From: Gracilaria vermiculophylla
Taxonomy: Eukaryota; Rhodophyta; Florideophyceae; Gracilariales; Gracilariaceae
Assembly (NCBI GenBank): GCA_019155205.2
Contig: JAHNZQ020000016.1
Span: 2,472,847 to 2,536,846 of the forward strand
DNA length: 64,000 bases
Direction: 5' to 3'
Made by a program: the position numbers and the translations under genes. The notes beneath the pieces are model-generated. The model did no database searches and was not told where the DNA came from. It saw only the letters and a list, made by a program, of their open reading frames with translations. Of the stretch, positions 34,131 to 43,842 are shown one piece after another (positions within the stretch are counted from its first letter, which is position 1; the number at the start of each line of letters is the position of its first letter).

Positions 34131-35990
34131 ATGTTGCCGCCGCTGCCGACGCTCGCCGTCGCGCTGCTGCTGCTTTTATCGCCCGCCGCCGCAGCTGCGA
34201 ACGGCTCTGCGGCTGCGAACGGCTCTGCGGCTGCGAACGGCTCTGCGGCTGCGAACGGCTCTGCGGCTGCGAACGGCTCTGCCGCTGCGAACGGCTCTGC
34301 CGCTGCTCTGGCGTTGCCGGCCGCCTCCGTGCGCGAACTGGACGCGCCCTCCGTCGCCCAACCGCTCGCCCCCGAGCCCGCCGCCCACGTGCACTCGCGC
34401 TTGTTTGAACACTTTGACGCCGACAATGACGGAAAGCTCAACGAGGAGGAGGTTGCCGCTCTGCTGAAGCTGCTCACCAAGAAGAAGAAGGACGATGATC
34501 CCACTGCGCAGTCCGACAAGGCGCCGGGAACGCACGACATCACTATTGACGGCGAAACGCTGTCCGTCGGCCAGGGAGAGTTCGACCTGCTCTTCAAGCA
34601 GCTCTCCAACCTCAAGCAGACCAAGGACCCGTCGAAGGACCCCCGCATGACCCTGCAGGAGGACATTGTTTTCGTCAAGGACTTGGTCATCGTCTTTCTA
34701 GCTGCCACCGTCGGAGGTGTGTTCGCCACAAATTTCAGACAGCCGCCGCTCATCGGCTTTCTCCTGGGCGGCATGACTGTCGGCCCGGGCGGCCTGGGAA
34801 TCGTCACCGAGCTTGTCGAGGTTGAAACCCTTGCCTCGCTGGGTATAGCCTTTCTGCTCTTCTGCTTGGGCATCGAGTTCTCCCTCACCGAGCTTCAGGG
34901 CGTCAAGCGCGTTGTCGTTGCGGGCGGTATTTCCAGCATGGTGGGAATCGTGCTCGGCACGGGCGCCCTGTCTCTGACCCTGTCCCTGGTCAAATCCATT
35001 CCGGAGGCCGTCGCGCTAGGACTAGCCGTTTCCCTATCCTCAACGGCCGTTGTTCTGCAGTGCCTATCTGCATCGCCACACGCTTCTACACACTCTCCGC
35101 ACGCGGCGCATTCCGATCCTTCCCATGCCGATTCGCACGATGAAAAGCAGCTCTCGCACCTCGGCGCAAGCTCTCCGGACAGCCCCTCGATGCCGCCCGG
35201 AAAGAATTCTGTGTTCAGCTTTGACGCCCCTCGCAGTAGGAAGACCATGCTGGGATTGCTTGTTTTCCAAGACGTCATGATCGGCCTCATTCTGGCGCTG
35301 CTGCCCACTCTACAAGGCTCCCTCGGACAGTTTGTGGAAGAATTCATCAGAGCCATTCTACGACTGGGCTGTTTCGTAATGCTCTGTCTCATACTTGCTG
35401 AATTCATTCTTCCCACTCTCTCTGAACGCCTTGATGCCGCCCGGAGTCAAGAAGTGTTCACCATAGGGTGCGTTGTGTTTTGTCTGGCCATGTCGTATCT
35501 CTCCGAAGAAATGGGACTGGCCATCGAGCTCGGCGCGTTTGCCGCCGGAATGATGTTATCTGAGTCGCGGCACAAGCATCGTGTCGAAACCAGCGTCGAG
35601 AGCATTCGGAGTGTGTTCTCCGCCATCTTTTTCATCTCCGTGGGTATGATGATTCACTGGAGATACTTTTATCAGAATTTCGCCAAGATGGCCGTTCTAC
35701 TCGTCGTCATTCTGGCGGTCAAGACTTTCGTCATGGGAGCCGTGATCGCCGCGCTTGGGGGGCTCCCGTTGCGCACGTCGATGGCTTGCGGGGCGGCTAT
35801 AGCACAAGCCGGGGAGTTCACTTTTGTGGTCGCATCGAAGGGACAAGCATTGTTACTTTTTTCAGCCTCAGAAGCTCGAATGATCAATGGAGCAACGGCT
35901 CTCTCTATGCTCGCGACCCCGTACATAATACGATATGCACGGAAATGGACAGGAAATGGAGTGCAAAAGTCGGAAACTCCAAGTGTCTAG
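34131..35990 (+). CDS. CPA2-family K+/H+ antiporter (KEA/Kef-like) with EF-hand
   Basis: A 619-residue membrane antiporter predicted to exchange K+ (or Na+) for H+. Residues 1-22 look like a signal peptide (hydrophobic LLLLL core, Ala-rich end). Residues 24-56 contain six in-phase NGS sequons in an AANGSA repeat, candidate N-glycosylation sites. A canonical EF-hand loop DADNDGKLNEEE occupies 96-107. From about 180 onward come the exchanger helices: FLLGGMTVGPGGLGIV, FLLFCLGIEFSL, LAVSLSSTAVVLQCL, LVFQDVMIGLILALLP and AGEFTFVVASKG are family signatures. A His/Ser-rich loop (about 313-375) interrupts the core. No C-terminal TrkA-N domain is present, which fits the endomembrane KEA4-6/TMCO3 type rather than plastid KEA1/2. 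Calcium control through the EF-hand is inference. The 5' third is strongly GC-rich. It converges on NDUFS7, 148 bp away. Confidence 0.88.
   Translation: MLPPLPTLAVALLLLLSPAAAAANGSAAANGSAAANGSAAANGSAAANGSAAANGSAAALALPAASVRELDAPSVAQPLAPEPAAHVHSRLFEHFDADNDGKLNEEEVAALLKLLTKKKKDDDPTAQSDKAPGTHDITIDGETLSVGQGEFDLLFKQLSNLKQTKDPSKDPRMTLQEDIVFVKDLVIVFLAATVGGVFATNFRQPPLIGFLLGGMTVGPGGLGIVTELVEVETLASLGIAFLLFCLGIEFSLTELQGVKRVVVAGGISSMVGIVLGTGALSLTLSLVKSIPEAVALGLAVSLSSTAVVLQCLSASPHASTHSPHAAHSDPSHADSHDEKQLSHLGASSPDSPSMPPGKNSVFSFDAPRSRKTMLGLLVFQDVMIGLILALLPTLQGSLGQFVEEFIRAILRLGCFVMLCLILAEFILPTLSERLDAARSQEVFTIGCVVFCLAMSYLSEEMGLAIELGAFAAGMMLSESRHKHRVETSVESIRSVFSAIFFISVGMMIHWRYFYQNFAKMAVLLVVILAVKTFVMGAVIAALGGLPLRTSMACGAAIAQAGEFTFVVASKGQALLLFSASEARMINGATALSMLATPYIIRYARKWTGNGVQKSETPSV
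34194..34301 (+). repeat. Six 18-bp tandem repeats coding AANGSA
   Basis: Unit gctgcgaacggctctgcg repeated six times with only g/c changes at the end of some units. It encodes the sequon repeat in the N-terminus of the antiporter. Confidence 0.93.
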
Positions 35991-36138
35991 AATAACATTC
36001 ATAAACACGCATATCCTACTCTGTAATAACAAATACAAAACTGCACAAGCATCAAGCCGCCGAGCAACGAACAATGAATGATTCTGGCAGGCAATTGGGC
36101 AGGCATGTGCCAATACTTCAATGCCCTCTCGCAACAGT

Positions 36139-37026
36139 CTACTGCTTCAACCATGCGTAGAACGTGTTTTGTCTCTTAATCTTCTTCTGCAGTTGCATGA
36201 GGCCTATTGTCAATAGCACGGAGAGAAACGGGTACATAATTTGTTAGAAGTGGTTTCGCACGGCAGCGAAGCACAAGAAATGGACGACGGCTTATTAACT
36301 TACCATCTGTAAAAAAGAACCAAAAGACCGAGCAAGAATGAAAACATGGCAATGAGAAAAGACTCGTTAGAACTTGTGTTTCACGTTAGTGCGATTCGGA
36401 TAGAGAAGGCGTCCTACACGTACATCTATATGGATGTGAAATACGAGGGTGATTGGACGATGCACAGACGGTTGTTGTTAGTTTGCGAATGATCTTTCTC
36501 GAGTTGTATTAACGGGTATGCACGGTGTTTGCAGTAGAATACAAACTTACAATAAAGCTTCCGCAGTGGGCGGGCATCCCGGAACATAGATGTCAACAGG
36601 AACGATGCGGTCGCAGCCCCGCACGACAGAATAGGAATAATGGTAATATCCTCCGCCATTCGCACAGCTTCCCATCGAAATTACCCATCGAGGCTCCGGC
36701 ATCTGATCGTACACCTTCCTCAAAGCCGGTGCCATCTTATTTGTGAGCGTGCCGGCCACAATCATGCAATCAGACTGTCGCGGAGAAGGGCGGAAGAGAA
36801 AGCCGAATCGATCGAGATCATAGCGAGATGCGCCGGCCTGCATCATCTCGACCGCGCAGCACGCAAGCCCAAAGGTCATGGGCCACAAAGAGTTGTTACG
36901 CGCCCAGTTAACAAGATCATCGAGCTTGGTGACAACGTATTCCGCGCGATTGGATGGTTGCATTCCTTTGAGATGGGCAATTTTGCTGTCGCGGGCGGAG
37001 CTAGAATGCACGGTGCGAGAAACCAC
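36139..37026 (-). CDS. NDUFS7: Complex I 20-kDa (PSST) subunit, NDUFS7
   Basis: Carries the terminal Fe-S cluster N2 of mitochondrial NADH:ubiquinone oxidoreductase and helps form the quinone site. Exon 1 (36,551-37,026) encodes a short basic presequence ([14 protein letters not shown]), then [20 protein letters not shown]. The four cluster cysteines are there: CCAVEMMQ (two), [10 protein letters not shown] and [10 protein letters not shown]. The frame stops just after AEALL, but at 36,550-36,545 there is a GTAAGT donor. A terminal exon at 36,139-36,203 encodes [18 protein letters not shown] and a stop, the conserved family C-terminus; CTAAC and AG lie before it. A direct exon join leaves the phase wrong and lacks the expected Tyr-Gly. 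A possible tiny exon (ATG between ACAG and GTAAGT, 36,304-36,306) does not close the phase either. The gene is certain; its middle splicing is not. Confidence 0.9.
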
Positions 37027-37655
37027 GAGGGCCGTGGGAGCGGCATGTAGAGAAAGCGCAGTGGAGGAGGATAATTGGGATAGACCAACGCTCTGGTGGG
37101 CGCGGTCAGAGTCTCAAGGTTAGGCAACGGAGGGATTGCTTGCTCGAGATTGGTGCGTGCGCGTCCAGGGGATGTGGTGACTTACTTTCGGCTGGACACG
37201 AGATGCAAGAGAGGCGGCGCGGGCGGCCTGTCGCAGAGTGTGAGCGCTCATTGGGATGCTGTTGCTCGGAGGGGAGCGGGGTCCTGAACTGCTACTTGTT
37301 GTTTAGAGTTGAAGGAGCGCGACGCAGGGGTCGCCAGAGACGGGGATGCACCGGTCTAAACGTTGGTGGTAGTCGCTGTTGTGCGTCTCTGCACGTACGC
37401 GACAATGGACTGCTGTCAACGTGGATTAGCTGTTGTCCACATCGATGACCTAAATGCCATGCCTGCAGCGCCGGGCCAACTCACTACGACGCGCAGTGAT
37501 GCGGCGTGGCTCAACGGCTTATGATCCCATCGCCCAGGTTCCCACGAAAGACATGGTTTCCTGACGCACCTCCAGATCCGCCCGCGCCCGCCCTCAGCGC
37601 TCTTTTCCGCCGGAGTCTTCGCAGGCACTTCTTAAGGGCCGCGCCTTCCGAGAAA
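37027..37655. promoter_or_regulatory. Shared divergent promoter region, NDUFS7 / EFL1
   Basis: About 630 bp between divergent start codons. No clear TATA box or repeat. Some in-frame sequence upstream of EFL1 (from 37,506) lacks similarity to the family and is probably leader. Confidence 0.4.
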
Positions 37656-40600
37656 ATGAGTCTCGGTGCGCAGCCGGAAGTCAAGGTGCCGCCTTCGCGC
37701 ATCTGGAACGTCTGCATGCTCGCGCACGTTGACCACGGAAAGTCTGCTTTGACAGATTCTCTGATTGCCTCCAATGGAATTATATCCACTCGTTCCGCTG
37801 GCAAGGCGCGGTACATGGACTCCCGTGAGGACGAGCAACGAAGAGGAATAACAATGAAGTCCTCGTCCATCGCCCTCGGACACCGTGTTTCAGGTACGTC
37901 CTCCGCGCATCATCTTCACTTTCCACTGCCAATGTTTTCACTGTTTGCTCTTATTTTCTAACCAGTTTTGTCCATTTCCACCAATGTGTCTATGATCAGA
38001 TGACGCGCCTTTGAACATCATCAATCTCATCGACTCTCCGGGGCACGTAGACTTCAGCGGTGAAGTGCAAGCTGCTTTGCGAATTTGCGATGGTGCTTTT
38101 ATTGTTGTCGACATTGTGGAAGGCGTTTGCGTGCAAACTGTCACGGTATTGAGAGCTGCTTTGAAGCACGAACTTCGACCAGTGCTGGTCCTCAACAAGA
38201 TCGATAGATTGTTTGGGGAGCTCGGACTTGATCCTCAGGAAGCCTATGAACACATTGTTGGTACACTGGCGGAAGTGAATGTTATCATGGGCGTACGTCA
38301 GGTGGAAAAGATGATGGCTGCCGCTTCAGAGTTTGACACCCAAGCTGCCGACGACTCCGAATGGAGTCTTCAAGATGATTCATCTCACACAAGTGATAAC
38401 ACCATCAGCGGCTACTTCTCGCCGGAGGTGGGGAATGTCGTCTTTGCCTCCGCGTTGGATGGGTGGGCCTTTCGCATTATTGACTTTGCACACTTCTTTT
38501 CTAAGAAACAAGGAATATCATGCAATGTATTGAATAAAACTTTATGGGGCGAATATTATCTTCAACCCAAGATGAAGCGAATAGTGAGGCGAAAGGTTAC
38601 AGACGTTCGTTCTAAATCAAAGCCAATGTTTGTACAATGCATAATGTCGAACATCCACGCTATATACGACTCGTTGATGAAGACGCAACATGATCACGAT
38701 CTCGCCGTTCAAAAGCGGAAGCACTTTGTTTCCAAGCTAGGAATCAAGGTAAATCCGAGAGATTTAAATCACAGGGATGCTTCCACTGCATTGAAGGCAA
38801 TAATGAATTCGTGGTTGCCGGCATCTTCTTGTCTTCTTAACACCGTCATTGAGAAGTTGCCCTGTGTAGCAGACGCACAAGTCCAAAAGAATCGATTGCA
38901 AGCGTTGTGGGGAAACCCCGACATATTGCTCGACGCCAAGTTTGGGGACGACCAAGTTAGGGCACGGGTTATTGAGAGTTTAAAGCGGCAAAAAACCGCT
39001 ATATCTAAGGCGTCAACTAAGGAAGAAGATCCTTTTGTTGCGTACGTGGCCAAAATGATCGAGAAAGACGCCGATGCCCGAAACGGTCCGATAAATATTA
39101 GAACACCAAAGAGTTTGGAAGAGCGTCAGAAAGCTTCACGGCAAGCAGCGTCTGAAATCGATCAAAGTAAGGCAAACACTGAAGAGTCGATGGTAGCTTT
39201 TGCGAGAATACTCTCCGGAAAGCTCTCGGTCGGTGACCATATCTACGTTTACTCCCCGAAGTATAAGTTTTTGGCGAACGGCAAGTACGACGAAGAATCT
39301 GTTTCTGAAGCAACTGTCACAGAGCTCTTTCTTTTGATGGGCAGGGGAATGGACCCCATACGCTCTGCCTCCGCTGGATGTGTGGTTGGTATCGGCGGTC
39401 TGGAGGAAAACGTTTTAAAGACTGCTACCCTCAGTTCTGAACCTCCAGGATACTGTTTACCTGTTGGATTCAATTCCTCCACAACGACAGGGATGAATCA
39501 AGAGGCCTTGGTGCGTGTAGCTGTAGAACCCCATTTACCTAGTGAGGCGGGAAAGCTTCAGAGCGGACTTCGGAAGCTCAGTCAAGCGGACCCGGCGGTG
39601 GAAACTTTACTTTCTTCCAAGGGAGAGCACATCATTGCAGCCAATGGAGAGCTTCACCTTGAACGGTGTCTTAAAGATCTTCGTGAGAGGTTTGCGAAAG
39701 GTGTGCGAATACATGTCTCGAAGCCTATAGTATCTTTCAGAGAAACGGTTAGCGGTGGTATTTCTCCCAATGTACCTCTTCCTGCAGAGTCCCAAAGTAG
39801 CTCCAGTAAGGTTCTCACCAATACCGACTCCGAAGCAGCAACAACAGGTGCAGTGGGCGAGAGTGATACTGGGCCGTCCATGCAAGGAAAATTTGCCGTG
39901 AATGGTTCGTCATGGCGAGTGAACGTCGAAAAATGCAGCGACGCTCTCAGTTACTTGGAATCAGGTTTCGTAAATTACGGTCGTCATGTGTGTGTTGGAA
40001 ATGAATCAGCAACGTTTCGGGTTACAACTGCCCCTTTACCACCTCCTGTTGCAACCGTCTTGGATCGAGCAGGAGCCTCCTTTAGAAGTCAGGAGCAGGG
40101 TCAGAATGAGGCCGCAGAAAGAGTATCTTCAACGAGGCAGGAACTCGAGGAGGCTGTCAAAGTATTTGCAAAAGAATCAAGTACCCGAAAAACATCCCAA
40201 TCATCAATCGTGAAGTTCTGGTTAGAAAGCGTGTTCCCCCGAGTCTGGTCCTGTGGACCTGGGCAATTTGGTTCGAACATTCTTGTAGGCCCGTATCCGT
40301 ACGATGGAAGAACACCAAGTGTGAAGGATGTCTTTGGAAGAAAGGAAGAGACAACAAACAATGCCAGAAATGCACGCGAGATAGAGAAGGCGATCGTCAA
40401 CGGGTTTCAGCTGGGGACCCGTGCAGGTCCTCTCTGTGAGGAACCAATGCATGGGGTGGCGGTTTTTATTGATATGTTGAAGGTAGAAGAATTTGCAAAG
40501 CTTGATGATTCGAATGAAAGCAAAGTCTACGACGGTTGTACGAACGAAATCAATAGCAATCAGAGAGAGGAAGAGGTCTCTCGCCCTAACGCAAAGTACT

Positions 40601-41109
40601 CGATCGCATCGGGTGTTTTGATCGGCAGCGTGCGAGAAGCGGTAAGAACGGCGGTAATTCACGGCAATGCAAGGTTGATGGAAGGTGTGCTTCACGTGGA
40701 TATATCAGTCCCAGGAGAGGTGTTAGGTAAGACATATACAGTATTGGGCCAGAGGAGAGGCCGAGTGCTTAATGAAGAGATGAAGGAAGGTGTCAACGTC
40801 TTCGGAATTGAGGCATATATGCCGGTGCAAGACTCATTTGGTTTTGCTGATGTGCTTCGAAAACAAACCTCCGGCTTCGCGGTTCCGCAAATGGTATTCA
40901 GCCATTGGGAAAGCATTGAATTTGATCCTTTCTGGTATCCGCAGACTGAAGAAGAGCTTGAGGACCTAGGTGTATCAGACACAACAGCAGAAAACAACAA
41001 CATTGCACGCAAGTTAGTGAATGGTGTACGACGAAGAAAAGGTTTGAAGGTCGAGGAAAAGATAGTAGGCGACGCCGAAAAACAGCGAACTCTTTCGAGA
41101 AAGAAGTAA
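37656..41109 (+). CDS. EFL1: Elongation factor-like GTPase 1 (EFL1/Ria1)
   Basis: EF-2-like GTPase that, with the SBDS protein, releases eIF6 from late cytoplasmic 60S subunits. Exon 1 (37,656-37,893) holds [20 protein letters not shown] (G1) and [20 protein letters not shown] (G2 region). A 106-bp intron (37,894-37,999) starts GTACGT and ends CAG. Splicing is in phase and gives [20 protein letters not shown] (G3 is DSPGH). VLNKIDRL is G4. Exon 2 (38,000-41,109) continues through domain IV-V sequence ([50 protein letters not shown]). The total of about 1,115 residues matches the family's usual length. I chose the ATG at 37,656 because family similarity begins just after it; an in-frame upstream frame adds 50 residues without similarity. 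It ends 68 bp from the convergent TAPT1 gene. Confidence 0.95.
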
Positions 41110-41177
41110 AAGCTATCCCACAACACATTCACATATGAACAAATGCTGATGGCTTCGCGCTCTCAGTTCTCAGAGCT

Positions 41178-42148
41178 TCAAGCGTTCTTCTTTATGAGAT
41201 CATATCTCCCAACTTGCCTCAATTTCTGCACACATTCACCATCGACGTCTGACTCTTCGTCGGACTTTTCTCGTGATTCCCAAATGTGGCGCCAGGAATG
41301 ACCAATGAGCGAAATACTCAAGGCTGTCTTGATGGCAACTAAACTCATCCACAGGAGAAACATACCACTCCTTGGCAAACGAAGAAAGGAACATACACTC
41401 ATTCGTGTAACGAGGGCAGCTAGAAGGAGATTGACGAATCCTATCCTCTTGGCTATCCCGCTGCCACCAATATTGCGATCCACTGATTGTGATTTAGACC
41501 TTGACTAGTCCTTACAGATGACGATGAAAAACTGTCGGTGTACGTTTGAGGATATGCGATTGAACTTGATCACAAAAGCATGTTTTATCCAATCCACAGT
41601 AATCTCACATACCAACATGATGAAAAATGTGATGAAAAGCTTCTCATCTGCGTTTGTCACGACCAACATCACTGCGAGGAAAACACATAATTGAAACCTC
41701 CTCACGGCATCTGAACAAGCAATTTGAAACAGGTTTTCAACCTTGAAGCTTTTGAAAACAGNNNNNNNNNNNNNNNNNNNNNNNNNNNNNNNNNNNNNNN
41801 NNNNNNNNNNNNNNNNNNNNNNNNNNNNNNNNNNNNNNNNNNNNNNNNNNNNNNNNNNNNNTCCAGAGCATCTGTAGTGGGCCCATGGTCGATACCAAGC
41901 AGATGTTTAAAGAGAAATACTGTAGGATTATTGTCAATACCCAATGCTACCCGGCTAGCAGAAGATGACGAAGCAGCCAACGAAAGGGAATTATGAAGTG
42001 CTGATCCTGTAGTATGACTTCGGGGAATACTTTGACGACGATGAAACTGGTTGGCATTCGATGATGCATGTGACTTTTGAATCGATGACCTTGGTGAGCG
42101 CAGTGGGGTCAAAGTTGTATTTGACTCTTGACTTGTAGCTGATGTCAT
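41178..42148 (-). CDS. TAPT1-family membrane protein, interrupted by assembly gap
   Basis: TAPT1/Emp65-type multi-pass ER membrane protein (DUF747 family). After the gap the minus-strand frame from 41,760 reads VFKSFKVENLFQIACSDAVR, RFQLCVFLAVML and then FFIMLVCEITVDWIKHAFVI with KFNRIS, the family hallmark. It ends with GIAKRIGFVNLLLAALVTRM and two more hydrophobic segments (to 41,178). Between KFNRISSNVHRQFFIVI and the last part there is an in-frame TAG. Either a 33-nt intron (41,483-41,515, GTAAGG...CAG) removes it or it is a nonsense change. Upstream of the 100-N gap, 41,862-42,148 encodes a Ser/Thr-rich segment ending LLGIDHGPTTDAL. This is probably the N-terminal or a middle part of the same protein, but that is not proven. 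The family needs a few hundred more residues than are present, so the gap hides real coding sequence. Confidence 0.8.
41762..41861. other. Assembly gap (100 N)
   Basis: Exactly 100 unknown bases, the usual placeholder for a gap of unknown size. It falls inside the TAPT1-family gene. Confidence 0.98.
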
Positions 42149-42337
42149 GATTCTGTCAGATAGATGACAGGATACGGTGCGAACAAAGTTCCAAACGATG
42201 TGAACGACCCTCCCTTTTACAACAATGATATCGCATGAGATAGCATTGAGTGTTATTCGGTCCTTTAGATAACGACTGTACGCTGGCCGCTCTACAGTGG
42301 TAAAGAGATGCCAGAAGACTGGTAGAAAACAACCAAA

Positions 42338-42711
42338 TTAGCGAATGCGTGGCCTCTGAGAGCGAGAACGTGCTGCGGACTGCCGTACTGCGGAGTCTTT
42401 CAAAGGAACCTCGACGGTGCCAGATCCACAAGTGCAATACCAGGCAACGAACAAGCTGCCGGTCACGCAGGCCATGCAAATAAGTACAGACGGAACATTT
42501 GCAAATCGTCAAGTTGTGATGAATGCCTGTTAATTTTAATCCCTACTGTACGAGTCTTGGGACGAAAGATCCTGTCGGGCTTGCCACAGTATCTTTTGTC
42601 CGGCATGCAAGAGGCGTATCCGTAGTTATCCATGGCGTCAGGTTTCCGCGCGGACCACGAGGAAGCTCTCAACGCTGATGGGGTCCAAGCATCGAGGAAA
42701 ACATGGTGCAA
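42338..42711 (-). CDS. Possible small single-pass membrane protein
   Basis: Weak call. A frame open at 42,338-42,508 on the minus strand has a hydrophobic helix (PSVLICMACVTGSLFVAWYC) followed by a basic, Arg/Ser-rich tail (SAARSRSQRPRIR) and a stop. Upstream, in another frame, 42,463-42,711 contains MDNYGYASCMPDKRYCG, which could be an N-terminal exon. I could not find a convincing intron joining them. It might instead be an upstream exon of the neighbouring TAPT1 gene. No family recognised. Confidence 0.22.
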
Positions 42712-43842
42712 TAAAAAAGAACGCGAGAATACCCGCGGTGTGCTGATAATTCGCGCCGAAGAAAGCCATCCAGCGCGGGTGATCTTCCGACCCCGGGCTG
42801 CTTGTCATAAGAAGCAGCATTGTGAGACATGGAGCTTAACCGCGAATATATTTGGGCGTCCCTTTAAATGCAGTAACTTCAGTTTAAAACCTGGTTCATC
42901 ATGCTCATTTATCGCGTTGTCGGCCTTCTTTGCTCGCAATTCTAATCGGAGCAGAGCGCTGTGTTACTGTTTCTTTCGCATAACGCCGCTTGAAGTCAAG
43001 ACTTTGAAATGACAGAAGATTGACAAGCCACAACCAATTCTTCCAGTCTACAGCAACCGCACTGAACGATGTTGTCGTATCATCATGTGCAAAGTACGGC
43101 TAAGATTTCTGTAGCAGTGTAGAGTAAAGTGTACCTTCTCGACGATGCTTCAGTTTATCAGATGATGACGCAAAATGATTATTAATCCCACTCTCAAAAC
43201 AGAAGGTCATGGAAGGACTTCATCGTGTGATAGAGACTAAGAACGCCCGAGTATCAGCGATCAAGAGATATGGCAAGTCTCGAGACTGTTGAAAGTATAT
43301 GATGGGGAAGACATAGTCAAGAGAGGCAGGGATGACCAAGTAAGGAAATGACCCGGGCTACGGGTCAAGGGGACATGACATGTATCCACATTTCATCAAG
43401 GTTCTTGTTTTAAGGATCAAGATTGACGTTAACGCCGACATCCACGGAGACCGGAATGGTGATAGAAATAGGATGGGAAAAGCAGCAGAGCAGAGCCGGC
43501 CCAGTCTTGCCACCAACTATTTTTCCTTTTTAGTTGTACATGAAAGCACGTGCAATGGCATATTATTTTTTGACTTACGCATTTCGTATTATCTAAGGTA
43601 ACTGTACCTCCGTAAGATTGTCACCACTGTAACCTTCGTGGCTCAATTTTCATGATTTTCACTATCCCGCTGCGCTCCATGTGACTTGGTATTCATCCCA
43701 GCAGATCTTCACCTGCCACCCCGGGTTGAACCGCCGTCTATTTTTGCTGTACCTTTCGCATTGTCGACCAAGTCCGTAGATTTCAAGGACTTGTGTTTTC
43801 GGAGAAGGTTCTTCTTGTTTTCGTTTAAGCGGAGCTTCTAAG
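42712..43842. other. Intergenic upstream of Sey1-like gene
   Basis: No convincing gene. A 126-codon plus-strand frame (42,632-43,012) overlaps the region but shows no family features. Confidence 0.45.
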
